Source of the DNA: an uncultured Apibacter sp.
GTDB lineage: Bacteria; Bacteroidota; Bacteroidia; Flavobacteriales; Weeksellaceae
Assembly: GCA_945280365.1 (NCBI GenBank)
Contig: CALYQD010000002.1
Coordinates: 266,444-330,443 of the forward strand
Length of the DNA: 64,000 nucleotides
Reading direction: 5' to 3'
The notes beneath the pieces are model-generated. The model was not told the origin of the DNA and searched no databases. It saw nothing but the letters and a program-made list of their open reading frames with translations. A program made the position numbers and the translations under genes. Of this stretch, positions 8,868 through 16,691 are shown piece after piece (position 1 is the stretch's first letter; each line of letters opens with the position of its first letter).

Positions 8868-10328
8868 ATGTCTCAGGAAACGGATGATAGAAAAACTCCT
8901 GACCTTGAACAGCAAAAGGAAGATTTCAGAGAAAGCCTTGCTACTGCAGAAGTTTCAGGAGAAAGAAAATGGGTATACGCGAGAAAACCTCATGGAAAAT
9001 TTACAAGATATAGAGATATAGTAAGTGCTCTTCTTCTTATTAGTTTATTTGTATTTCCGTTCATTAAAATTAATGGAAATCCTATCTTTCTTTTTGATAT
9101 ATTAAATAGACAATTTTATATTTTCGGTGCATATTTTTCACCATCAGATTTTTATCTTTTTGGGATAGGTCTAGTTACTACAACTGTCTTTATCATTGTT
9201 TTTACAGTCATTTACGGAAGAATATTTTGTGGCTGGATCTGTCCGCAGACCATTTTTATGGAACATGTTTTCAGAAAAATAGAATTTTTGATAGATGGAG
9301 ATAGAAATATGCAAATACGTTTAGATAATCAAGTATGGAACGGTCAAAAAATAAAAAAAAGAATTTTAAAATGGTCCTTATTTCTAATCGCTTCCCTAAC
9401 TATTTGTGCTATACTTTTTTCTTATGTATTAGGAACAGATGAGATAATAAAAATAGGTAAAGAAGGTATTTCTAAACACATAACTTTATTCATTGTATAT
9501 ATTATATTCACAACTCTATTTTATTTTGTATTTGCCTGGTTTAGGGAGCAAGCCTGCACTTTTGTATGCCCCTATGGTAGACTTCAAGGGGTATTAATAG
9601 ATAAAGACACTATAAACATTGCTTACGATTTTGTAAGAGGTGAAGGTACTGCCGGAAGATCAAAGTTTAAAAAAAATGAAGATAGAAAAGCCTTAGGTAA
9701 AGGAGATTGTATAGATTGTAAACAATGTGTTGAAGTTTGTCCTACAGGTATCGACATAAGAAACGGTATGCAAATGGAATGTGTTAATTGCACTGCTTGT
9801 ATCGATGCTTGTGATATGGTCATGACTAGAATGAAGATGCCTACAGGATTGATAAAATATGCTTCGGAAAATATGATTGAAAAAAGAACCGATTTCAAAT
9901 TTACTCCGAGATTAATTGCTTATACTATCGCTCTTTTTGTATTTGTTTCTGTCTGTATTTCATTGCTCTTTTTCAGATCAAACGTTGAAACCAAATTTTT
10001 AAAAATTGTTGGTACTCAATTTACTATTGAAAAGCAGTTAATAGTCGATGAATATCAATTTATTTTTATTAATAAAACGACTGAAAAGAAAAAATTGCAT
10101 GTCAAAATTGTAAAGCCAAATCACGCTATAATCACTTTAGTAGGTTACGGTACAGAATTTACGATACAACCCAAACAAACTCTTAAAGGTACCGCAACAA
10201 TAAAAATCCCACAATCTGATCTAATTAAAACAAAAGAAGAGATTATTATTGGTATATTTGATGAAAATGGCAAAAAAATAGATGAATATAAGACCAACTT
10301 TATAGGCCCTTCTAAAATACGTTTTTAA
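8868..10328 (+). CDS. ccoG: CcoG, cbb3 oxidase accessory polyferredoxin
   Basis: A 486-residue membrane iron–sulphur protein related to RdxA/FixG that takes part in copper handling during oxidase assembly. It has five or so membrane segments, the membrane cysteine motifs C121GWIC and CTFVCPYGRLQG, and two [4Fe-4S] ferredoxin motifs (from C281: CIDCKQCVEVCP; from C305: CVNCTACIDACD). The C-terminus is an Ig-like domain (FixG_C). It follows the ccoP terminator, so it is probably transcribed from its own promoter in the 100 AT-rich bases before it; I could not identify a clear box there. ccoH follows after two bases. Confidence 0.95.
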   Translation: MSQETDDRKTPDLEQQKEDFRESLATAEVSGERKWVYARKPHGKFTRYRDIVSALLLISLFVFPFIKINGNPIFLFDILNRQFYIFGAYFSPSDFYLFGIGLVTTTVFIIVFTVIYGRIFCGWICPQTIFMEHVFRKIEFLIDGDRNMQIRLDNQVWNGQKIKKRILKWSLFLIASLTICAILFSYVLGTDEIIKIGKEGISKHITLFIVYIIFTTLFYFVFAWFREQACTFVCPYGRLQGVLIDKDTINIAYDFVRGEGTAGRSKFKKNEDRKALGKGDCIDCKQCVEVCPTGIDIRNGMQMECVNCTACIDACDMVMTRMKMPTGLIKYASENMIEKRTDFKFTPRLIAYTIALFVFVSVCISLLFFRSNVETKFLKIVGTQFTIEKQLIVDEYQFIFINKTTEKKKLHVKIVKPNHAIITLVGYGTEFTIQPKQTLKGTATIKIPQSDLIKTKEEIIIGIFDENGKKIDEYKTNFIGPSKIRF

Positions 10329-10330
10329 TT

Positions 10331-10792
10331 ATGAAATTTAAATTTACCTGGGGGCATGGAGTAATAATTGCTCTTGCTTGCTTTATTATATTTATATGTA
10401 CTCTAATATTCACAGTAGAATTTTCAAAAAATACTTTTGATTTGGTTACGGATAATTATTATGAAGAAGAAATAAATTATCAACAAGAAATTGATGCTAC
10501 TAATAATGCCTCTTTATTAAAAGAAAAACCTAAAATTGAAATAATCCCTGATTCCGGCATCAAAATAACTTTCCCAAAAGAATTTAACTCAATCAATACG
10601 ATTGGAAAATTTAAGCTTATTAGAGCCAATTCACAAGCTTTGGATATTAATAAAAAAGAGTTTGATTGGGTCCCGTCAAACACCTTATTTATACCAGCCA
10701 AAGTTTTGGTTAAGGGAAATTACACTTTAAAATTGTATTGGACAAAAGAAAAAACAAATTATCAAATGGAAATACCAATAAAATGGAATTAG
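10331..10792 (+). CDS. ccoH: CcoH/FixH family protein
   Basis: A 153-residue protein with one N-terminal membrane anchor (GVIIALACFIIFICTLIFTV) and the NYYEEEINYQQEIDA stretch that marks FixH/CcoH, followed by a beta-rich extracytoplasmic domain. CcoH is an assembly factor of cbb3 oxidase. It starts two bases after ccoG and overlaps the next gene by ten bases, so the three are translationally linked. Confidence 0.9.
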   Translation: MKFKFTWGHGVIIALACFIIFICTLIFTVEFSKNTFDLVTDNYYEEEINYQQEIDATNNASLLKEKPKIEIIPDSGIKITFPKEFNSINTIGKFKLIRANSQALDINKKEFDWVPSNTLFIPAKVLVKGNYTLKLYWTKEKTNYQMEIPIKWN

Positions 10793-11514
10793 ATATAGTA
10801 TATTTATATACGGCATTAAGTCTAGGATTATTAGGTGGATTTCACTGTATTGGAATGTGTGGTCCCATAGCATTTTCAATTGGTTTAGACGCTACTAATA
10901 AATTTAAATTCTATTCTCAAAACATCTTGTATCAACTTGGTAGAATAACTACATATTCATTATTAGGTGGAATTGTGGGAATTGTAGGAAAAAGTTTTAA
11001 TATAGCCGGATATCAAAAATATATATCTATTTTTGCCGGAATTCTTTTAATTCTAATGGTTTTGTTGCCAGGAAAAACAACAGAAATTGGAGATAATTTT
11101 AAACCTATGAATAAATTTATGATAAAAATTAAAATATTCTTAGGTAGATTTCTCAAAAGAAAAGATAATACTTCTAGATATCTTACCGGAGTACTTAACG
11201 GATTTCTTCCTTGTGGAGCAGTATATGTTGCCCTAACTTCTTCTATTGCTTCTGGGGGAATTATTCAAGGTATGATGTTTATGTCTATGTTTGGGTTAGG
11301 AACATTTCCTTTTATGTTTATAACCACTTTAACAGGCAAATTTATAGGAGCTAAAATAAGATTTAAAATTTTGAAAATCTTTCCTTACTTTATCATACTC
11401 ATAGGTATTTTATTTATTTTAAGAGGTTTAGGATTAGGCATACATCTAGTGTCTCCTTCTAATCAAGCATTAAAGTTAGAACAAACTGATCAAAAGAGAA
11501 GTTGTTGTCATTAA
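10783..11514 (+). CDS. SafE/UreH_2-type membrane protein with HCxGMCG motif
   Basis: A 243-residue protein of about six membrane segments with a conserved H21-C22-x-G-M-C26-GP motif in the first helix and a cysteine (FLPCGAVY) in a later one. Proteins of this kind (sulfite exporter TauE/SafE, UreH_2, distantly DsbD-like) often follow ccoH in Bacteroidota, and the cysteine/histidine motif suggests metal or thiol handling during oxidase maturation; that role is inference. The C-terminus ends KRSCCH, a further possible metal ligand set. The start at 10783 is chosen because an upstream extension lies wholly within ccoH and adds only polar residues. Confidence 0.8.
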   Translation: MELDIVYLYTALSLGLLGGFHCIGMCGPIAFSIGLDATNKFKFYSQNILYQLGRITTYSLLGGIVGIVGKSFNIAGYQKYISIFAGILLILMVLLPGKTTEIGDNFKPMNKFMIKIKIFLGRFLKRKDNTSRYLTGVLNGFLPCGAVYVALTSSIASGGIIQGMMFMSMFGLGTFPFMFITTLTGKFIGAKIRFKILKIFPYFIILIGILFILRGLGLGIHLVSPSNQALKLEQTDQKRSCCH

Positions 11515-11564
11515 TACAGATTCTTTTAAAAATAATCTTTCTTTTTTTAAAAACAAAAAAATAG

Positions 11565-11572
11565 TAACTTCG
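11565..11572 (+). promoter_or_regulatory. Possible -7 box for mlaE
   Basis: TAACTTCG, one base off TAnnTTTG, ending only 7 bases before the mlaE ATG. If used, transcription would start at or next to the start codon. Confidence 0.4.
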
Positions 11573-11579
11573 CACAATT

Positions 11580-12326
11580 ATGGGAATGATTTCGAATATT
11601 GGTGCTTATTCTTTCTTAATGGCCAGGGTTTTCAAAAAGCCTCAAAAAAGAAATATTTTCAGAAAAAGCTTACTTAGAGAAATAAATGATTTAGGTGTTA
11701 ATTCAGTAGGTTTGGTTGCTTTTACATCATTTTTTGTGGGTGCTGTGGTAGCAATTCAGATGTATAACAATTTTAAAACGTCCTCCTTTCCTATTCCTGA
11801 TTATTATGTAGGTTATGCAACTAAAGTTGTATTGATATTAGAATTTTGTCCTACTATAATTAGTGTAGTTTTAGCAGGTAAAGTGGGATCTTTTATTGCT
11901 TCCAGTATAGGAACTATGCGAGTAACCGAGCAGATTGATGCATTAGAAATTATGGGTGTAAACAGCCCATCGTATTTAATTCTCCCTAAAGTAGTAGCCT
12001 CTTTGTTTTTTAATGTTATCTTAATCATGATTAGCCTTATCATGGGAATACTTGGTGGCTATTTTGCAGGAAGTTTTTCCGGAAGTTGGGCGCCTGTAGA
12101 TTATGTTCAAGGACTGCAAATGGCTTCTCCTGATTTCTTTATTTACTACTGTTTTATTAAAACTATCGTATTTGCATTTATCATAGCAACTGTGCCTTCT
12201 TATTATGGATATATAGTAAAGGGAGGTTCTTTGGAAGTTGGACGTAACAGTACTTCAGCGGTTGTATGGACAACAGTTCTTATCATCATCACAAATTTAA
12301 TGTTAACACAAGTTTTACTAGATTAA
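11580..12326 (+). CDS. mlaE: MlaE-family lipid ABC transporter permease
   Basis: A 248-residue inner-membrane permease of the MlaE/YrbE family, which works with an ATPase and an MCE protein in phospholipid or lipid traffic between the membranes. Visible marks are the early SLLREINDLGVNSVGLVAFTSFFVGAV segment and the VTEQIDALEIMGVNSPSYLILPKV loop that is the family hallmark, plus five or so membrane helices. mlaF follows after three bases. No MCE (MlaD) gene is in the window. Met3 (11586) is an alternative start. Confidence 0.92.
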   Translation: MGMISNIGAYSFLMARVFKKPQKRNIFRKSLLREINDLGVNSVGLVAFTSFFVGAVVAIQMYNNFKTSSFPIPDYYVGYATKVVLILEFCPTIISVVLAGKVGSFIASSIGTMRVTEQIDALEIMGVNSPSYLILPKVVASLFFNVILIMISLIMGILGGYFAGSFSGSWAPVDYVQGLQMASPDFFIYYCFIKTIVFAFIIATVPSYYGYIVKGGSLEVGRNSTSAVVWTTVLIIITNLMLTQVLLD

Positions 12327-12329
12327 ACA

Positions 12330-13106
12330 ATGATTTCAGCAATAAATGTTACTAAATCATTTGATGGAGTAGAAGTACTTAAAGGCATTTCTGCTACTTT
12401 TAAAAAAGGGAAGACCAATTTGATCATAGGGCAAAGTGGTTCTGGGAAAACCGTCTTCCTTAAATGTCTGTTAGGCTTATTTGAACCTTCTTCTGGACAA
12501 ATACTATATGAAAATACAGATGCATCGAAATTATCCGTATCATCAAGACAAAAATTAAGAAGTGAAATAGGAACTGTTTTTCAAGGAAGTGCGCTTTTTG
12601 ACTCAATGACAGTGGAGCAGAATGTAAAGTTTCCTCTTGAAATGTTTGCGAATTTGTCCGAGAAGGATATGAGAGAACGCGTTGATCAAGTATTAGAACG
12701 CGTAAATCTGATTAATGCGCGCAAAAAATTTCCTTCAGAAATTTCAGGGGGAATGCAAAAAAGGGTAGCCATTGCTCGAGCTATTGTTAATAATCCAAAA
12801 TATTTATTTTGTGATGAGCCTAATTCAGGGTTAGATCCTCAAACTTCTCAAATAATAGATACGCTTATTCATGAAATTACTCGTGAGTACGATACTACAA
12901 CTATTATTAATACACATGACATGAATTCAGTTCTTGAAATAGGAGAAAATATAATATACTTAAAAAACGGAAAAAAAGAATGGGAAGGAGATAAAAATTC
13001 CATAGTTACTTCTGATAATCAGGCATTATTAGACTTTGTATTTTCTTCGAAAATATTTAAGATGGCGCGTGAAGCGATGTTATATCATTTAAAAAATAAA
13101 AAATAA
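12330..13106 (+). CDS. mlaF: MlaF-type ABC transporter ATP-binding protein
   Basis: A 258-residue ATPase with Walker A GQSGSGKT, signature ISGGMQKR, Walker B YLFCDEPNSGLD and the H-loop NTHDMNS. The GGMQKR form of the signature is typical of MlaF. It pairs with the permease just upstream. Its stop codon lies inside a bidirectional terminator hairpin shared with the convergent manC. Confidence 0.93.
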   Translation: MISAINVTKSFDGVEVLKGISATFKKGKTNLIIGQSGSGKTVFLKCLLGLFEPSSGQILYENTDASKLSVSSRQKLRSEIGTVFQGSALFDSMTVEQNVKFPLEMFANLSEKDMRERVDQVLERVNLINARKKFPSEISGGMQKRVAIARAIVNNPKYLFCDEPNSGLDPQTSQIIDTLIHEITREYDTTTIINTHDMNSVLEIGENIIYLKNGKKEWEGDKNSIVTSDNQALLDFVFSSKIFKMAREAMLYHLKNKK

Positions 13107-13129
13107 GGTTAATAATATTAACCTTATTT
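13101..13129. terminator. Bidirectional terminator overlapping two stop codons
   Basis: Arms AAATAAGGTTAATA and TATTAACCTTATTT are a perfect 14-base inverted repeat around one base, followed by T-rich DNA on the plus strand. The mlaF stop (13104–13106) and the manC stop (13124–13126) are both inside the stem. Confidence 0.75.
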
Positions 13130-14215
13130 TGATTTTTTATCTTCTTCTAATTTTTTAATATTTTCCAGATAATCTTTTATTTTTTGGTCGTTATCTCGAG
13201 GGCAAACTAATAGAGCTTCTGAAGTATCCACTATAATAAAATCTGTTAAACCGTCAATAATATATATTTTGTTTGAAAGGTCTGTTTTTATTATAGTATT
13301 ACTGGTATCGTAGGTATATATGTTATTTCCATGAACCGCATTGCCTTCTTCATTTTTATTAAAATTCTCATATAATGCACTCCACGTGCCTAAATCACTC
13401 CAACCGAAATTAGAAGGAATAACCCAAACGTTGGTTGATTTTTCTAAAATTCCATAATCTATAGAATTTTTTTCAATTTTGGAATAAATATTTTCAACTG
13501 CTTCCGCCTCATTATTTGTATTATAATAGGGAACAATGGAATTAAATATTTCGTACATCTCCGGAAGGTATTTTAGATAAGAATTTAATATACTTTGAGA
13601 AGACCAAATGAAAATCCCAGAATTCCACAAAAAATTTTTACTTTTTAAAAATTCTTTTGCTGTTTCGAGATTTGGTTTCTCTTTGAAAGATTTTACTTGG
13701 TATAATCCCTCTTTTCCTTCTTTCGCATATTCAATATATCCATATCCTGTATCAGGTCTTGTAGGAGATATTCCCAGTGTAACTAATATATCTTCATTAC
13801 TCGCATGTTGCAATGCGGTTAAAACATTTTTAATAAATAAGTCCTCATCGATAATTAAGTGATCGGATGGAGCTACAATGATACTTGCATTTGGATTTAA
13901 CTTATGTATCTTTTCTGCCATGTAGATATTGCAAGCCGCTGTATTCATCATTTTGGGTTCACCAATAATCTGATTTTTGGAAATATCCGGCAATTGACTT
14001 AAAGTTAGTCCTACATATTCTTTATTGGTAATGACAAAAATATTTTCTTTTAGGATAACTTTATTTAATCTCTCAAATGTTTGTTGTATTAATGTTTTAC
14101 CTGTTCCTAAAATATCATGAAATTGCTTTGGAAATTTTGTAGTGCTTATAGGCCAAAATCGGCTCCCTATTCCTCCGGCCATAATTACACAATAATAGTT
14201 CTTATTCTTTGTCAT
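13124..14215 (-). CDS. manC: Mannose-1-phosphate guanylyltransferase
   Basis: Makes GDP-mannose from mannose-1-phosphate and GTP, for polysaccharide and glycoprotein synthesis. The N-terminal nucleotidyltransferase signature MAGGIGSRFWPIS is clear, followed by VAPSDHLI, GYGYIEYA, SFKEKP and LWNSGIFIW. At 363 residues it has the GT-A-fold domain and a short left-handed helix part but no phosphomannose isomerase domain, so it is the monofunctional form. It overlaps the upstream SprT-like gene by four bases (ATGA), showing a coupled operon. Confidence 0.93.
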   Translation of the reverse strand: MTKNKNYYCVIMAGGIGSRFWPISTTKFPKQFHDILGTGKTLIQQTFERLNKVILKENIFVITNKEYVGLTLSQLPDISKNQIIGEPKMMNTAACNIYMAEKIHKLNPNASIIVAPSDHLIIDEDLFIKNVLTALQHASNEDILVTLGISPTRPDTGYGYIEYAKEGKEGLYQVKSFKEKPNLETAKEFLKSKNFLWNSGIFIWSSQSILNSYLKYLPEMYEIFNSIVPYYNTNNEAEAVENIYSKIEKNSIDYGILEKSTNVWVIPSNFGWSDLGTWSALYENFNKNEEGNAVHGNNIYTYDTSNTIIKTDLSNKIYIIDGLTDFIIVDTSEALLVCPRDNDQKIKDYLENIKKLEEDKKSK

Positions 14216-14826
14216 AAAACATTTATTTCAGTAACTGGAGCATTCTCAGCTATCAAATATCTTTTACCTGTCTTTTTTTCAATGCAAATATAACGAGTTT
14301 TTGATTTTTTTGATTTATAAAAAAATTTATTATTAATCTCAAATAGTGCATTTAAACATAAATCTTTTAATAGTAACGCATTAGGGCTCTGCATTCTTAT
14401 AAAATATTCCGATAATTTTTTATCAGCATAAAAACTTGCTTTAGGATTACGCTTGTATTCAAATAGTAGTTCCTTCAATTCTTCTTCGTAAACTTGAATA
14501 CTTTCCGAAATCATTTCAGAAAAAATTTTTTTCCACTCTTTTCCATGAGGCATAATATTTTTAGAATAAATATCAAATGCTCTTAAGTGGGCAATTTCAT
14601 GAGTTAAAGTTAAAAAACATAAAGACTTCGGCATTCCTGAATTAACAGTAATTATATGAGGCATTCCCTTGATTGGAATTCTGTAATCACCTAGTTTAGT
14701 AACTCTTGGTTTTTTTATTACCAAATGAAACCAATAAGGACTCAACCATTTTTGAATAAAGCTTATTGCTTGTATGGGTATATGAGGAATTAATTTTGAA
14801 TAATCTATTTTTTTATCAGTTTTCAC
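14212..14826 (-). CDS. SprT-like zinc metalloprotease domain protein
   Basis: A 204-residue protein with H76-E77-I-A-H80 and a third histidine at H94 (PHGKEW), the zinc-binding pattern of SprT-like proteins. The natural substrate is not known; eukaryotic relatives (Spartan) cut DNA–protein crosslinks. The start codon is GTG at 14826: no ATG precedes the conserved N-terminal part and the next Met would remove it. It is directly upstream of, and overlaps, manC. The C-terminal half is Lys-rich without a recognised domain. Confidence 0.8.
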   Translation of the reverse strand: MKTDKKIDYSKLIPHIPIQAISFIQKWLSPYWFHLVIKKPRVTKLGDYRIPIKGMPHIITVNSGMPKSLCFLTLTHEIAHLRAFDIYSKNIMPHGKEWKKIFSEMISESIQVYEEELKELLFEYKRNPKASFYADKKLSEYFIRMQSPNALLLKDLCLNALFEINNKFFYKSKKSKTRYICIEKKTGKRYLIAENAPVTEINVL

Positions 14827-14962
14827 AATATTTATAAATATTTCTGCAATTTTTATTCAAAAGTAAGTCTTTTATATTAAATAAAAGAAATATATCGGCT
14901 ATTACCTTATGCTAAAATAATTCAATACAAAATATTTTAAGACTTATAACTTTAAAAATATC

Positions 14963-14970
14963 TATCTTTG
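14963..14970 (+). promoter_or_regulatory. Bacteroidota -7 box for ricT–gldH–mrcA
   Basis: TATCTTTG, a TAnnTTTG match, 24 bases before the ricT ATG in the 167-base gap to the divergent SprT-like gene. Confidence 0.55.
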
Positions 14971-14993
14971 TAAATTAGATTAATTTCGAGTAA

Positions 14994-16214
14994 ATGGAAA
15001 CATGCAGTTCTTGTAGTTCTGGTGAACTACCTAAAGGATGTAAAAATAATGGAGCTTGCGGAACTGGAAATTGTAACAGTAAACTTTCTGTATTCAATTG
15101 GTTATCCGATATACATCCTCCTACCCAAAAAAATCAACCCCAATATATTGAAGTCCGATTTAAAGATGATAGAAAAGATTTTTATATAAATGATTCAAAC
15201 CTTGTCCTTTCCATTGGAGATATTGTTGCTGTAGAAGCAAATTCGGGACATGATGTAGGAGTTATTTCCTTAACAGGTGAATTAGTAAAGATTCAAATGA
15301 GGAAAAAAAAGGCAAAAATGGATGAGTTAGGTAAAGTTTATAGAAAAGCTACTCAAAAAGATATTGAAATTTGGCAAAACTTCAAAAATAAAGAACACAA
15401 TGTCATGTTAGATGCGAGAAAGATTGCCAGAAGTTCGGGGTTGCAAATGAAAATCTGTGATGTAGAGTATCAAGGAGACGGGTCTAAAGTTACTTTATAT
15501 TATACCGCTGAAGGAAGAGTCGACTTTCGACAGCTAATTAAAGATTATGCAATGGCCTTTCGATCAAAAATAGATATGCGACAAATCGGATATAGACAGG
15601 AAAGTGCTAAAGTAGGCGGAATTGGATCTTGTGGTAGAGAATTGTGTTGTTCTACCTGGTTAACAGATTTTAGGTCTGTTAATACAGCTGCAGCAAGATA
15701 TCAGCAACTCTCCATTAATCCGCAAAAATTAGCAGGTCAATGCGGAAAATTAAAATGCTGTCTTAATTTTGAATTAGATACATATGTAGATGCGTTGGCG
15801 GATTTTCCTTCCAGTCAAACTGTATTAGAAACAGAAAAAGGAAAAGCCTATTGCATAAAAGTCGATGTATTTAGAAATCAAATGTGGTTTACTTATACAG
15901 AAAACCCCATCTCTTGGCATCCGATAAATATTTACGATGTAAAAAAATTAGTTGAACTCAATAAAAAAGGTATAACTGTAAAACCATTAGATGAATTATT
16001 GGAAAAAGAGGACCTTAAAATAGATTTAATTGAAGAAAACAATTTACATAGATTTGAAAAAAAATCTAAATCAACGAATAAAAGAAAATCAAGAAATAAA
16101 AATCAGCAAAAAACAGATACCAAAAACACAACGGACAAACAAAAAACAAAATCAAAAACTAACAATACCAATTCTAATCAACAAAAGAAAAGAACCCCAA
16201 AAAAACCTAAATAA
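14994..16214 (+). CDS. ricT: PSP1-domain protein, RicT-like
   Basis: A 406-residue cytoplasmic protein. The first 30 residues hold seven cysteines (CSSCSSGELPKGC…CGTGNC), then a PSP1 C-terminal domain (about residues 45–280) with VGGIGSCGRELCCSTWL and GQCGKLKCCLNFE. In Bacillus, RicT (YaaT) forms part of an Fe–S-containing complex in RNA maturation; the role in Bacteroidota is not established. The last ~70 residues are a Lys/Asn/Thr/Gln-rich disordered tail. It heads the conserved ricT–gldH–mrcA cluster. Confidence 0.87.
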   Translation: METCSSCSSGELPKGCKNNGACGTGNCNSKLSVFNWLSDIHPPTQKNQPQYIEVRFKDDRKDFYINDSNLVLSIGDIVAVEANSGHDVGVISLTGELVKIQMRKKKAKMDELGKVYRKATQKDIEIWQNFKNKEHNVMLDARKIARSSGLQMKICDVEYQGDGSKVTLYYTAEGRVDFRQLIKDYAMAFRSKIDMRQIGYRQESAKVGGIGSCGRELCCSTWLTDFRSVNTAAARYQQLSINPQKLAGQCGKLKCCLNFELDTYVDALADFPSSQTVLETEKGKAYCIKVDVFRNQMWFTYTENPISWHPINIYDVKKLVELNKKGITVKPLDELLEKEDLKIDLIEENNLHRFEKKSKSTNKRKSRNKNQQKTDTKNTTDKQKTKSKTNNTNSNQQKKRTPKKPK

Positions 16215-16234
16215 TTTTTTAGTATTATTTTAAA

Positions 16235-16687
16235 ATGAAAAAATTTCTTTTTATATCCTTTTTATCCCTCATTTTTTTTTCTAATTGTAGTTATAAAAAT
16301 GAATACTCCCGAATGGAAAATATAAATGATTCTTGGAGTAAAAAAGATACGATAAATTTTAACTTTAAAATTAAAAATGCTCCCACTAAAAAAAATATAA
16401 ATTTTGTAGTAAGGAACAATAAAGACTATTTATTTAGTAATCTTTATTTATTTATAAAATTAAAACAAGGAAAAAAAGTTATTTGCACTGATACACTCAA
16501 TTATAAATTAGCAGACAAAACGGGAAAATGGCTGGGCTCAGGCATGGGATCCATTAAAGAAATTTATTTCCAATATAAAAAAAATTTCTTATTTTCAAAA
16601 AGCGAGGATTACACAATATCCGTGGTCCAAGGTATGAGAAAAGATACTTTAAAAGGAATTGTTGATTTTGGGGTAAATATTGAATAA
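16235..16687 (+). CDS. gldH: Gliding motility lipoprotein GldH
   Basis: A 150-residue lipoprotein: signal peptide MKKFLFISFLSLIFFSNC with lipobox cysteine C18, then a beta-rich domain with the GldH marks NLYLFIKLK, DTLNYKLADKTGKWLG and a final TLKGIVDFGVNIE. GldH is needed for gliding in Flavobacterium and is linked to the GldK/L/M/N/PorV-type secretion and motility machinery; its exact role is not settled. It sits between ricT and the PBP1A gene, the usual place. Presence does not prove gliding, as non-motile relatives also keep gldH. Confidence 0.85.
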   Translation: MKKFLFISFLSLIFFSNCSYKNEYSRMENINDSWSKKDTINFNFKIKNAPTKKNINFVVRNNKDYLFSNLYLFIKLKQGKKVICTDTLNYKLADKTGKWLGSGMGSIKEIYFQYKKNFLFSKSEDYTISVVQGMRKDTLKGIVDFGVNIE

Positions 16688-16691
16688 AATT

